The notes: generated by a model not told the origin, from the sequence alone. Positions 43,634 through 52,687 are shown, counted from the stretch's first letter. The stretch is DNA of 64,000 nt from Arthrobacter sp. 24S4-2 (GCF_005280255.1 NZ_CP040018.1:1736001-1800000), one strand, 5' to 3'. Translations and numbers: made by a program.

Positions 43634-44377
43634 GTGAACAAGTCCCAGCCTGCCCCGGTCCAGGCCGAAGTGGGGAACCGGCGGATACTCCTCGTCGAAG
43701 ACGAACAGACCATCGCCGGCGTGGTCCGTGACTACCTGGTTCAGGCAGGCTTCCAGGTGGACCTGGCCGGTGACGGCTTTACGGCCCTGCGGCTGGCAGC
43801 CGAGCGGAACCCCGACCTTGTGCTGCTGGACCGCATGCTGCCGGGACTGGACGGAGTGGAAGTATGCCGTAGGCTCCGCCAGACCATGAGTGTGCCGGTC
43901 ATCATGCTCACTGCCCTCGGGACCGAGGACGACAGGATCCTGGGCCTGGAGGTCGGCGCCGACGATTACATCACCAAACCGTTTTCACCCCGCGAACTGG
44001 TGCTTCGGGTCCGTTCCGTGCTGCGGCGCAGCATCCAGGAATTCAGCCCTGAGCCTGCGGTTGAGGTGGCCGGCTTTGAGCTCAACCCGGCAGCCCGGAC
44101 CGTGACACACCACGGCCGCCTCCTCGCCCTGACCATCCGCGAGTTTGACCTGCTGGCCTTCCTGCTTCGGCGTCCAAACCAGGTTTTCAGCCGCGAGGAG
44201 CTGATCAAGGCGGTGTGGGGCTGGGACTTCGGAGACCTGTCCACGGTCACGGTCCATGTCAGGCGGCTGCGGGAAAAGATCGAGGCTGACCCCACCCGGC
44301 CTGCCCTCCTGAAGACGGTGTGGGGCGTCGGCTACCGGCTGGACACCCCGGACGGGGCATCCGGTGCAAACCTCTGA
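43634..44377 (+). CDS. OmpR-family response regulator
   Basis: A 247-residue two-component regulator. The receiver domain has acidic residues in LLVEDEQT, the phosphoacceptor D66 in LVLLDRMLPGLDG, TALGTEDD and K115 in YITKPFSPREL. A winged-helix output domain follows with LTIREFDLLAFLLRRPNQVFSREELIKAVWGWDFGDLSTVTVHVRRLREKIE in order and KTVWGVGYRL at the end. GTG at 43634 has GGAGGT immediately upstream (tight spacing); GTG 43670 is the alternative. The kinase gene overlaps its end by 14 bases. Context suggests control of the molybdoenzyme operon that follows. Confidence 0.93.
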   Translation: MNKSQPAPVQAEVGNRRILLVEDEQTIAGVVRDYLVQAGFQVDLAGDGFTALRLAAERNPDLVLLDRMLPGLDGVEVCRRLRQTMSVPVIMLTALGTEDDRILGLEVGADDYITKPFSPRELVLRVRSVLRRSIQEFSPEPAVEVAGFELNPAARTVTHHGRLLALTIREFDLLAFLLRRPNQVFSREELIKAVWGWDFGDLSTVTVHVRRLREKIEADPTRPALLKTVWGVGYRLDTPDGASGANL

Positions 44378-45599
44378 GCTTCTGGCCATCGTGGCCTGGG
44401 CGCTGCTGTGGGCCGTGGTCATCGGCGCCGTGTCGCTGCTCCTGCTCAGGCCCCTCCGCAGGACCTCCATCGCCGTTCAGATCTGCGTGGTGGTGCTCTC
44501 CACGGTCGCCGTCCTGACCGCGGGAATGGTCAGTGCCTTCAACGCCATGTTCATCTCTGCCCGGGACCTCGAAGTCATGTGGTACGTCCTGGCCATCGCC
44601 TCCGCCGTGGCACTGGCCATCTCCCTGGTCCTCGGGGCACGGGTCTCGCGCAACGCCAAGCTCCTCGCCGCAGCCGCACGGAGCATCGGGCGCGGCGAAA
44701 ACCCGGGCCTGCCCGCACCGCTCATGAGCTCCGAACTCTCGGAACTCGCGGACGAACTGGAACGCAGCAGCCGCATGCTGGCCGAATCCCGGGAACGGGA
44801 GGCCGCGGTGGAGAATTCCCGCCGGGAACTTGTCAGCTGGATCTCGCACGACCTTCGCACTCCGCTGGCCAGCATGCGCGCCATGGCTGAAGCCCTCGAG
44901 GACGGGATGGCCGCCGACGTCCACGGCTACTACCGCAAGATCATCGGCCAGACTGACCAGATGGCCGTAATGGTCAACGACCTCCTGGAACTCTCGAAGA
45001 TCCAGGCCGGAACGCTGCGGCTCAAGGCCGAGCCGCTGGACCTCTACGACCTCGCCAGCGACGCCATAGCGGACCTGGCGCCGCTCGCCGCCCGCCGGCA
45101 GATCGCGCTCGACGGCGGTGGCGTCCGGGAGTGCCTCGCGCTGGCCGACGGACCGTCCCTGGGGCGTGCGGTCCGCAACGTGGTGCTCAACGCCATCCTG
45201 TACAGCAGGCCGGGCTCCGGCGTGAACGTGGAAGTCGGCAGGGAAGGTGGGCACGCTGTGGTGTCGGTGACGGACGGTTGCGGCGGAATCGCTGCCGAGG
45301 ACATCGGCCACGTCTTCGAGACAGGCTGGCAGAAAAATCCTGCCCGCGGCCGGTCCGGCGGAGACTACTCCGGACGGGAACCCGACGCCGGCATGGAACC
45401 GGCCGCGGGCTACCGCGGCGCCGGGATCGGGCTCAGCATGGTGGCCGGGATTGTCCGCGCCCATGAGGGCAGCGTCACGGTGGAGAACGTCGACGGCGGG
45501 TGCCGGTTCTCACTGCTCCTCCCGGCCCAGGAAACTGCGAACCAGCCTGCAAGCCCACGAGATGACCTCCAGGAAACCACGGTGCAACGTGAACAGTGA
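44364..45599 (+). CDS. Sensor histidine kinase
   Basis: A 411-residue membrane kinase. Two N-terminal transmembrane pairs (LLAIVAWALLWAVVIGAVSLLLL, VQICVVVLSTVAVLTAGMVSAF, VMWYVLAIASAVALAISLVLGA) leave almost no extracytoplasmic loop. A HAMP-like segment follows, then HisKA with H162 in SWISHDLRTPLASM. The ATPase domain has N-box VRNVVLNAILYSRPGSG, G1 VTDGCGGI and G2 GAGIGLSMVAGIVRAHEG. The sensed signal may be membrane-embedded. GTG start overlaps the regulator; its end overlaps the molybdoenzyme start by 11 bases, indicating one transcript. Confidence 0.93.
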   Translation: MQTSELLAIVAWALLWAVVIGAVSLLLLRPLRRTSIAVQICVVVLSTVAVLTAGMVSAFNAMFISARDLEVMWYVLAIASAVALAISLVLGARVSRNAKLLAAAARSIGRGENPGLPAPLMSSELSELADELERSSRMLAESREREAAVENSRRELVSWISHDLRTPLASMRAMAEALEDGMAADVHGYYRKIIGQTDQMAVMVNDLLELSKIQAGTLRLKAEPLDLYDLASDAIADLAPLAARRQIALDGGGVRECLALADGPSLGRAVRNVVLNAILYSRPGSGVNVEVGREGGHAVVSVTDGCGGIAAEDIGHVFETGWQKNPARGRSGGDYSGREPDAGMEPAAGYRGAGIGLSMVAGIVRAHEGSVTVENVDGGCRFSLLLPAQETANQPASPRDDLQETTVQREQ

Positions 45600-47160
45600 T
45601 TCGCAGAGCAGGGCGCCCGGCCGCTGGGCGGCCGCCGCCGGCGTCGTGGCCGTGACCGCAGGTGTGGTCCTCGGCGAACTCGTCGCTGCCTTGGTGAGCC
45701 CGTCCCTTTCGCCCGTTACGGCCGTTGGGGGTGCCGTCATCGACGCTGTTCCGCCAGCCGTCAAGGAGTGGGCGATCGCACTCTTCGGTACTGCTGACAA
45801 GGTGGCGCTGCTCACCGGAATGGGATTGGCCATTGCAGCCCTGGCTGCGTTGGCGGGCGTCGTGGAATGGCGGCGCCGCTTTGCGGGGTTTGCGGTGATT
45901 GCAGTATTCGGCGTCGTGGGCCTGCTGGCCGTCCTTAGCCGCGCCCAGGTCACCGGCAACGCCATTCCGCTTCCCCTGCTTGCAGCTGGAACCGGGATCC
46001 TGGTGCTGCGTTGGCTGATCCTGCGCCTGCGGGACTGGGGGAGGGACCCGGCGGGGCCGGATGCCCCGCAAGCCGGAGCGGCAGCAGGAACAGAGCGCCG
46101 CCGCTTCCTGCAAGCACTGGGCGGCGGTGCCGTCGTCGCCATGGTTGGCGGCGTGCTTGCCGCCGCGCTGCGCGGTGCCGCCGCGGGCGTCAGCGAGCTT
46201 CGGAGCAAACTGTCGCTGCCTTCACCGGCATCTGCCGCCCCGCCTGTTCCGGCCGGCGCAGAGATCAGGCTGAGCGGCATGGACCCGCTGGTAACGCCCA
46301 ACCAGGATTTCTACCGGATAGACACGGCGCTGACTGTTCCGGCGGTTGACCCCGACTCGTGGGTGCTCAGGGTCACCGGCCTCGTGGAACGCGAAATCGA
46401 GCTGGACTTCGCCACGTTGCTGGCCAAGCCCATGATCGAGCGCCACATGACCATCGCCTGTGTCTCCAACGAGGTGGGCGGCGACCTCATTGGCAATGCC
46501 CTGTGGCTGGGGTGGCCCGTCCGGGAGCTGCTGGCCATGGCCGGGCCCAAGACCGGCGCAGACATGGTGCTGTCCCGCAGCAAGGACGGATGGACGGCCG
46601 GCACGCCGCTGGAGGTCCTAACCGATGACAGGGACGCCCTGATCGCCGTGGGCATGAACGGCGAACCGCTGCCGCTGGAACACGGCTTCCCGGTGCGCCT
46701 CATCGTGCCGGGGCTGTATGGGTACGTGTCCGCCACCAAGTGGCTCACGGAACTGAAAGTGACGCGGTTCGCTGACGACGTCGGCTATTGGACACCCCGC
46801 GGCTGGACCGACCGCGGGCCCATCAAGACGTCCTCCCGCATCGACGTTCCGCGGGCCGGCCGCTCCGTCCGGGCCGGGTCGGTGGCATTCGGCGGTGTCG
46901 CGTGGGCGCAGCACACCGGCATCAGCAAGGTGGAACTCCGGGTCAACCGTGGTCCGTGGCAGGCCGCCGCGCTTGCTCCCGGCATTTCCCGGGACACCTG
47001 GTACCAATGGCAGCTGTCCTTGCCGCTGACAACCGGGCAATATGAGATCCAGGTCCGGGCCACCGACCTCAAGGGTCAACCGCAGGTTGAAGAGCGCTCC
47101 CCGGTGGCTCCTGACGGTGCTACCGGATTCCACACCATTAGAGTTGACGTGACGCCGTAG
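45589..47160 (+). CDS. Membrane-anchored molybdopterin-dependent oxidoreductase (YedY/sulfite oxidase fold)
   Basis: A 523-residue protein. The N-terminal 200 residues hold several membrane helices (VVAVTAGVVLGELVAALV, VALLTGMGLAIAALAALAG, FAGFAVIAVFGVVGLLAVL). A Tat-like ERRRFLQALGGG segment leads into a further helix. The periplasmic part has the molybdopterin domain with DFYRIDTALTVP, the Mo-ligand cysteine C291 in MTIACVSNEVGG, and VRLIVPGLYGYVSATKWL. The C-terminal dimerization domain shows VELRVNRGPWQAA and DTWYQWQLSLP. Physiological substrate unknown. Its placement between a two-component system and Moco genes suggests signal-controlled production. Confidence 0.9.
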   Translation: MNSDSQSRAPGRWAAAAGVVAVTAGVVLGELVAALVSPSLSPVTAVGGAVIDAVPPAVKEWAIALFGTADKVALLTGMGLAIAALAALAGVVEWRRRFAGFAVIAVFGVVGLLAVLSRAQVTGNAIPLPLLAAGTGILVLRWLILRLRDWGRDPAGPDAPQAGAAAGTERRRFLQALGGGAVVAMVGGVLAAALRGAAAGVSELRSKLSLPSPASAAPPVPAGAEIRLSGMDPLVTPNQDFYRIDTALTVPAVDPDSWVLRVTGLVEREIELDFATLLAKPMIERHMTIACVSNEVGGDLIGNALWLGWPVRELLAMAGPKTGADMVLSRSKDGWTAGTPLEVLTDDRDALIAVGMNGEPLPLEHGFPVRLIVPGLYGYVSATKWLTELKVTRFADDVGYWTPRGWTDRGPIKTSSRIDVPRAGRSVRAGSVAFGGVAWAQHTGISKVELRVNRGPWQAAALAPGISRDTWYQWQLSLPLTTGQYEIQVRATDLKGQPQVEERSPVAPDGATGFHTIRVDVTP

Positions 47161-47201
47161 CAGGCCCAATCGCAGTTCACCCGGACCGAGGTAAGGAACG
47201 C

Positions 47202-48472
47202 ATGCACCGCACCGACAACAGGCACGTCACCGGCGGAAGCCACGGCAGCGATCCCGACGGCGCCCACCCGGCCCGCTCCGTGGAGGCCCACCGCGACGCA
47301 GTTCGGGAGCTCCTGGCGGGACTCGGCAGCCCTGGCCGCACTGAACAGCTGCCACTCCTCGATGCGCTGGGCCGCGGCCTGGCCGAGGATGTCCTTGCCC
47401 CCATGAACCTGCCGCCTTTCGCAAACTCGCAGATGGACGGTTTTGCCGTCCACAGCCCGGATCTTCCCGACGGCGGGGCGGAGCTCACGGTTGTGGCCCC
47501 CATCCCAGCCGGTGCCACCGCGGCGGCGCTTGAACCGGGCACTGCCGCCCCCATCATGACCGGGGCCATGATCCCCCGGGCGCGGACGCCGTCGTACCCA
47601 TTGAGAGGGCGGTGCCCGATTCCTTTCCGGAGCCCGGCACGGCTGCAGCGGTCCGGCTGCCGGCAACGGAGTCCGGAACCTACGTCCGCCACGCCGGCAG
47701 CGATATCCGGGCTGGGGAACTGGCGCTCGCCGCCGGAACCTTCCTGGGCCCGGGCCAGCTGGGACTGCTGGCGGCCCTGGGCATCACGGAAGTCACCGTA
47801 CACCGGCGGGTGAAAGTACTCCTTGCCACCACGGGGGACGAAGTGGTGGAGCCCGGCCGGCCGCTGGAACCCGGCAAGATCTACGACGCCAACGGCACCC
47901 TCCTGGAAGCAGCCATGCGCCAGGCCGGGCTGGAAGTCCTGCGGACCGCGATTTCAACGGACAGTCCGGAGGAGCTGACAACCCTCCTTAGGGAGCACGC
48001 TCCGCACGCGGACCTGATCGTCACCACCGGTGGCGTCAGCAAGGGCGCCTACGAAGTGGTCCGGCAAGCTGCCGCCGGGCACGCTGTCGAGTTCCTGCAC
48101 GTGACCATGCAGCCCGGCGGCCCGCAGGGAATCGGAAAGTTCGACGGCGTGCCGTTCGTCGGGTTTCCGGGGAACCCGGTCAGCTGCCTGGTCTCCTTCG
48201 AGCTTTTCCTCCGTCCCGTCCTCAGCGCCCTCCTCGGAGCGCCGGAACCGCGGCCGGCCGTCCGGGCCAGGCTGGCCGGCCCGCTGGAGTCGCCGGCAGG
48301 GAAGCACCAGCTCCGCCGCGGCACCCTCCTGCCGGACGGCACGGTCCGGGTGGAAGGCGGAGAGGGCTCCCATCTGATCCATGCACTGGCCCATTCCAAC
48401 GCCCTGATCCACGTCCCGGTGGGGACTTCTGCGCTCGCCGCAGGCGCAGAAGTGGAAGTATGGACGCTGTGA
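47202..48472 (+). pseudogene. moeA: Molybdopterin molybdenumtransferase MoeA, single frameshift
   Basis: Inserts molybdate into adenylylated molybdopterin. The first frame (ATG at 47202, AAGGA upstream) reads LLDALGRGLAEDVLAPMNLPPFANSQMDGFAV and APIMTGAMIP. It then loses homology; the adjacent frame continues ADAVVPIERAVPDSFPEPG and HAGSDIRAGELALAAGTFLGPGQLGLLAALGI. VLLATTGDEVVEPG, GGVSKGAYEVV and FVGFPGNPVSCLVSFELFLRPVL complete the family. One missing base in the C5 at 47573-47577 (MIPPGADAVVP expected with six C) explains the break. Restored length about 423 residues. A loss here would disable Moco synthesis unless a paralogue exists, so an error is likely. Stop overlaps moaC. Confidence 0.85.
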
Positions 48473-48954
48473 ACACTGAAGACAACGCTGCGGCCCTGAC
48501 GCATCTGCGCCGGGACGGCACAGCACAGATGGTTGATGTTTCCGGCAAGGCAGAGACCACGCGCGAGGCCACGGCCACAGCCACCGTCCGCACCACTGCC
48601 GAAGTCCTGGCACTGCTGGGCTCCGGAGGGCTGCCCAAGGGCGATGCCCTGGCGGTGGCCAGGGTAGCCGGGATCATGGCGGCTAAAAAGACCCCCGACC
48701 TCATCCCGCTGTGCCATCCGCTGCCCATCTCCAAGGTCACCGTTGACTTCGAACTGGGCCACGACGCGGTCACGGTCCTCGCCACCGTCAAGACCCGCGG
48801 GGTCACCGGCGTGGAAATGGAGGCGCTCACGGCTGCGTCGGTGGCAGCCCTGAGCGTGTACGACATGATCAAGGCCGTGGACAAGCACGGAGTGCTGACT
48901 GACATCAGGGTCCTGGCGAAAAGCGGCGGCAAGAGCGGGGACTGGACAGCATGA
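48460..48954 (+). CDS. moaC: Cyclic pyranopterin monophosphate synthase MoaC
   Basis: Second step of Moco synthesis: converts the MoaA product to cyclic pyranopterin monophosphate. The 164-residue product shows AQMVDVSGKAETTREATA, KKTPDLIPLCHPLPIS, and the catalytic region VKTRGVTGVEMEALTAASVAALSVYDMIKAVDK, broken here at natural motif edges. Start is ATG 48460, overlapping the moeA stop; GTG 48469 is the alternative. Stop overlaps the MogA/MoaB gene start by four bases. Confidence 0.94.
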   Translation: MDAVNTEDNAAALTHLRRDGTAQMVDVSGKAETTREATATATVRTTAEVLALLGSGGLPKGDALAVARVAGIMAAKKTPDLIPLCHPLPISKVTVDFELGHDAVTVLATVKTRGVTGVEMEALTAASVAALSVYDMIKAVDKHGVLTDIRVLAKSGGKSGDWTA

Positions 48955-49475
48955 GCAGCTTTGGACAGCAGGCCGAACCGCACCGCCACGGCGACGCCAC
49001 CGGGCGGAAGGCCGGCGTCGTGATTGCCTCCAACCGGGCGGCGGCCGGCATCTACCGGGACGAAACCGGCCCGGTGATCATCGACTGGCTCACCGAGCAC
49101 GGCTTCGAAACGTTCCCGGCCATGGTGGTGCCCGACGGTGAACCGGTGGGGGCCGCGCTGCGCGCCCTGCTGACGCAGCAGCCCGCGGTGATCATCACCA
49201 GCGGCGGAACCGGGCTCAGCCCCGATGACCTCACGCCGGAAATGACCGTTCCCCTGCTGGACCGCGAGATTCCAGGGATCATGGAGGGCATCAGGCAGGC
49301 CGGACTGGCCAAGACACCCATGGCCATGCTGAGCCGCGGACACGCAGGCGCCGCCGGCCGGACGTTTATTGTCAATCTTCCGGGATCACCCAAGGGCGTC
49401 ATGGACGGCCTCAGCGTGCTGGACCCGGTCATCGGTCACCTTTGCGACCAATTGGAGGGCGATCATGGGCACTGA
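48951..49475 (+). CDS. mog: MogA/MoaB family molybdenum cofactor protein
   Basis: Molybdopterin adenylyltransferase-type protein acting before MoeA. The 174-residue protein contains GVVIASNRAAAGIYRDETGP and VVPDGEPVGAALRALL. The MPT-binding signature is VIITSGGTGLSPDDLTPEMTVPLLDREIPGIMEGIR (in two motifs, TSGGTGLSP and REIPGIMEG), and NLPGSPKGVMDGL closes it. ATG overlaps the moaC stop, and moaE begins inside its last codons. Whether it is MogA- or MoaB-like cannot be settled by eye. Confidence 0.92.
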   Translation: MSSFGQQAEPHRHGDATGRKAGVVIASNRAAAGIYRDETGPVIIDWLTEHGFETFPAMVVPDGEPVGAALRALLTQQPAVIITSGGTGLSPDDLTPEMTVPLLDREIPGIMEGIRQAGLAKTPMAMLSRGHAGAAGRTFIVNLPGSPKGVMDGLSVLDPVIGHLCDQLEGDHGH

Positions 49476-50010
49476 AAACAGTTTTGGAAATGGCCTTGAA
49501 ACCGGCCCCGCAACCGGTGCGGCAACCGGCTTCGAGATTGTGAACGCGGTGCTGAGCGCGGAACCCATCTCCGTGGCGCAGGCAATTGCCGCGGTGGAAT
49601 CGGACACGGCGGGCGCCGTGGTCAGCTTCAGCGGAGTGGTGCGGAACCACGACGGCGGGAAGCCCGTGGAGCGGCTCAGCTACAGTGCGCATCCCACGGC
49701 ACACCAGGTAATGGCCGACGTCGTGGCACAGCTCGTCGCTGAACACGCCGGCGACGCCGTCGGGGCCGCTGTTGCTGTCCCTGTCGGTGCCGCCTCCGGC
49801 AGCGAGCCGGTTCGCATCTGGGCCGCACACCGGGTGGGCATGCTGGAAATCGGCGACCCCGCCCTGGTTTGCGCGGTGTCCGCGTCGCACCGCGGCCAGG
49901 CCTTCGAAGTGTGCTCGGAGCTCGTTGACCGGATCAAGGCGCATGTGCCCATCTGGAAGGAACAGTTCTTCAGCGACGGGACCGTCGAATGGGTAGGGGC
50001 CGACGGCTAG
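49465..50010 (+). CDS. moaE: Molybdopterin synthase catalytic subunit MoaE
   Basis: Large subunit of molybdopterin synthase, partner of MoaD. The 181-residue product has an extra N-terminal stretch, then GAVVSFSGVVRNHDGGKPVERLSYSAHP, WAAHRVGMLEIGDPALVCAVSASHRGQAFEVCSELVDRIKAHVPIWKEQFF with the conserved lysine-rich VPIWKEQF end and GTVEWVGA, given as motifs in order. ATG at 49465 has GGAGGG upstream and overlaps the preceding stop by 11 bases. Its partner moaD lies on the other side of the cluster in the opposite direction. Confidence 0.94.
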   Translation: MGTENSFGNGLETGPATGAATGFEIVNAVLSAEPISVAQAIAAVESDTAGAVVSFSGVVRNHDGGKPVERLSYSAHPTAHQVMADVVAQLVAEHAGDAVGAAVAVPVGAASGSEPVRIWAAHRVGMLEIGDPALVCAVSASHRGQAFEVCSELVDRIKAHVPIWKEQFFSDGTVEWVGADG

Positions 50011-50105
50011 CTTCCCGCGCCGGAGCCCGGTATCCCGCGGACGGAGCCCGGGTAACCTGCAGGACCGGTTCATTCGGGCGGCGGCCCGACGGTAGGGTTA
50101 AGTGC

Positions 50106-50864
50106 ATGACCGAACAACTTGCCGTCGCCGTCCTGGGCGCGAACGGGCGCATGGGCGCCGAGGCCGTGAAAGCCGTTGAAGCGGCCGCCGACATGAAGCT
50201 CGTAGCGGCCCTTGGGCGGGGCGATTCCCTGGATCAGCTGGTCGACGCCGGAGCCCAGGTTGTGGTGGACCTGACCGTCCCCGAAAGCACCGAAGCGAAC
50301 GTCCGCTTCGCCGTCGAACATGGTATGCACGCCGTCGTCGGCACCACGGGCTGGGACGCGGGCCGGCTCGCTGGTCTTGAGGAACTGCTTGGCCGGAATC
50401 CCGGCGTAGGCGTCCTGATCGCACCCAACTTCGCGCTCGGCTCCGTGCTGGCCTCGGCGTTTGCAGCGAAGGCCTCCAAATACTTCGAATCCGTGGAGGT
50501 CATCGAACTGCACCACCCGGACAAGGTTGATGCACCGTCGGGCACGGCGGTCCGGACCGCGCAGCTGATCGCGGCCGAGCGCGCGGCCGCCGGGGTTGGC
50601 GCCAGTCCCGATGCCACCACCACAGGACTCGACGGCGCCCGCGGCTGCGACGTTGACGGCATCCGCGTCCACAGCGTCCGGCTCCGCGGCCTCGTGGCCC
50701 ACCAGGAAGTCCTGCTCGGCGGCCCGGGGGAGCAGCTGACGCTGCGGCACGACTCTTTCGACCGTGCCTCGTTCATGCCCGGCGTGCTGCTGGGAGTCCG
50801 GAATGTCACGTCCAACCCCGGGCTGACCGTGGGCCTGGACGGCTACCTGGACCTCGGAGTCTGA
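50106..50864 (+). CDS. dapB: 4-hydroxy-tetrahydrodipicolinate reductase
   Basis: NAD(P)H-dependent step of lysine and diaminopimelate synthesis. The 252-residue product has the Rossmann motif VAVLGANGRMGAEAV, VVDLTVPESTEANV and VVGTTGWDAGRL. APNFALGSVLASAFA, the catalytic VIELHHPDKVDAPSGTA with the His-His and Lys, and HSVRLRGLVAHQEVLLGG follow. The ATG at 50106 follows AGGG; upstream in-frame codons lack homology. dapA lies 2.4 kb downstream, separated by accessory genes. Confidence 0.96.
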   Translation: MTEQLAVAVLGANGRMGAEAVKAVEAAADMKLVAALGRGDSLDQLVDAGAQVVVDLTVPESTEANVRFAVEHGMHAVVGTTGWDAGRLAGLEELLGRNPGVGVLIAPNFALGSVLASAFAAKASKYFESVEVIELHHPDKVDAPSGTAVRTAQLIAAERAAAGVGASPDATTTGLDGARGCDVDGIRVHSVRLRGLVAHQEVLLGGPGEQLTLRHDSFDRASFMPGVLLGVRNVTSNPGLTVGLDGYLDLGV

Positions 50865-50869
50865 CGGCT

Positions 50870-51373
50870 ATGGGCAATGTTCTAACGGGCCTGAAGAAGA
50901 ACCGCACCAAAATCTGGGTCGGAGCGGTGACGCTGCTGCTGGTCTTCTATTTGGTGGTTTCCTTCCAGCGGTCGGTCCTGCTCCTCACGGACGCGAACCC
51001 GGTGGCAAAGGCCATTGGGGCCGCCTATCTGGTTCTCCCCATCATTGGAGCCTGGGCGCTTATCCGTGAACTGCTGTTCGGTGCCCGCACGGAGCAGATG
51101 GCCAAGGTCCTCGAAGCCGAAGGCGGGCTGCCGGTGGATAACCTGCAGCGCACTCCCGCCGGGAGGATCGTGCGGGAATCCGCCGACGCCGAATTTGAGA
51201 AGTACCGGACCGAGGCCGAGGCTGCGCCGGATGACTGGCGATCCTGGTTCAGGCTCAGTTGTGCATACGACGCCGCGGGCGACCGCAAACGGGCACGCGC
51301 GGCGATGCGCGATGCCCTGAAACTGTTCCGCGACAGCAACGCCGCTCCGGGCACCGGCCGCACGTCCCAGTAA
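50870..51373 (+). CDS. Hypothetical membrane protein with TPR-like tail
   Basis: A 167-residue protein five bases after dapB. Two helices (KIWVGAVTLLLVFYLVVSF and AIGAAYLVLPIIGAWALIREL) are followed by a soluble part: VLEAEGGLPVDNLQRTPAGRIVRESADAEFEKYRTEAEAAPDDWRSWFRLSCAYDAAGDRKRARAAMRDALKLF in order. The latter resembles a single tetratricopeptide unit. Such a protein is often adjacent to dapB in actinobacteria. Function unknown. Confidence 0.78.
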   Translation: MGNVLTGLKKNRTKIWVGAVTLLLVFYLVVSFQRSVLLLTDANPVAKAIGAAYLVLPIIGAWALIRELLFGARTEQMAKVLEAEGGLPVDNLQRTPAGRIVRESADAEFEKYRTEAEAAPDDWRSWFRLSCAYDAAGDRKRARAAMRDALKLFRDSNAAPGTGRTSQ

Positions 51374-51382
51374 CCAGTGTTG

Positions 51383-51417
51383 CAGCGGGCGCCGTCCGAA
51401 AGCACCCGTGCCCGCTG
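51383..51417. terminator. Hairpin between convergent genes
   Basis: CAGCGGGC (51383-51390) pairs with GCCCGCTG (51410-51417), with a 19-base loop, between the TPR-like gene and the end of the acyltransferase-like gene. It is a plausible shared terminator, with TTCCTACT following on the plus strand. Confidence 0.5.
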
Positions 51418-51420
51418 TTC

Positions 51421-52655
51421 CTACTGCACTCCCGCCCGCCGGTGCCGGCCCGCTTCGCTGGCGGCGTGGGCCACCCACTCCAGCGGCCCGCGCCAGTTGA
51501 GCGCCGCAACCGAACCGCCAATGAGGACGGCGGTGAGGGCCTGGGCGGCGTACACGCCTTCCGCAGTCCAGCCGAGGGGCAGCGGCTGCAGGTACATGGC
51601 AGCCACCAGGCACACGTGGGCCGTGTACAGGCTGAGTGTCATGGCGCCGGCCCCGCGGAGCGGCAGCAGCAGGTCAAGATTGAGCCATTCGCCCAGCCGC
51701 CCCAGCAGCAGGCAGGCTCCCACCACGGCGGCTGCGAAGGCCGAGGTGTGGAGCAGGTCCAGTGACGTGCCCGAATGCGGTGCGCTGCCCGCCAGCCACC
51801 ACAAGGACCCCGATTGTTCGACGCCGGCAAGGTTCACCTGCAGCAGGCTGTCCAGCGGGTAGCGGGGGTCAGCCAGCTGAGCCTGCAGGGCCTCCTTGCC
51901 GCCCCACTGGTCCATCGCCAGCTCGCCCAGCCATTTGGCGAACACGGCCACCACCGCCCCCCGGCCAGCAGCATGACCTGCACCGTCGTCTTCGTCAGCG
52001 CCAGCCGGCCGATCACCAGGCCGATCAGGAGATAGCTGAGCCACTGCAGGACAGGGTAGTAGCCGGTCAGGAAGACGTCCCCGAGCAGGCGGCCGGGCGT
52101 GGCAAGGTCGTCCCAGTTTGGATTGTGGCCCAGCTGCAGCGGCGGTGAGGGTGCCAGGAGCCACGGCCGCAGCAGGAACGCCAGGACCGGTGAACCGAGC
52201 ACCCATCCGGCGGCCAGCGCGCAGAGCGGCCTAATGCTGAGGCCGATGAACGGCAGGACACATAAGAACAGCACCGCGTAGTGGACCAGGATCACCGCGA
52301 CGTTGACTTCCAGCCCGCCGAGGAAGAGTCCGACGACGGCGATCACGAGGGCGCGGAGGGCGATCCCGCGGCGTGCGGCCCACAATTCCGGGCCTTCCGG
52401 CGGCCGCTGCTTTCCCGTGGACAGGGCCAGCCCGATGCCGGCCAGGACGGCAAACAGGGCCGCCGCCCGCCCGGAGAAGGTGAGGCCGATCCAGGTGGGC
52501 GTCAACTGCGCGTCGGCTTCGAATGTGGGAAGCAGGTGGGTGGCCATCATGCCGAGCAGGGCCAGCCCCCGGGCAGCGTCAATTCCGGTGAGTCTGGTCG
52601 TCTTGGTGGTGCCTTTGGCGGTCCTCGAGGGTGAATCAGTGCCACGGGAGGTCAT
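51421..52655 (-). pseudogene. Polytopic acyltransferase-like membrane protein (DUF418/HGSNAT-like), single frameshift
   Basis: A membrane protein of about 410 residues if intact. The first frame reads RLTGIDAARGLALLGMMATHLLP, then SGRAAALFAVLAGIGLAL and helices up to TKTTVQVMLLAGG. The next frame continues AVVAVFAKWLGELAMDQWGG, TSAFAAAVVGACLLLGRL and GAGAMTLSLYTAHVCLVAAMYL. The break is at the six C of 51957-51962; a seventh would restore LLLAGGAVVAVFA. The start motif and the C-terminal MTLSLYTAHV match the DUF1624/DUF418 acyltransferase-like superfamily. The promoter region is shared with the LexA-box gene at 52723. Substrate unknown. Confidence 0.78.
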
Positions 52656-52687
52656 AAGCCGATCGTCTCATATCCGGCCGACGCCCC

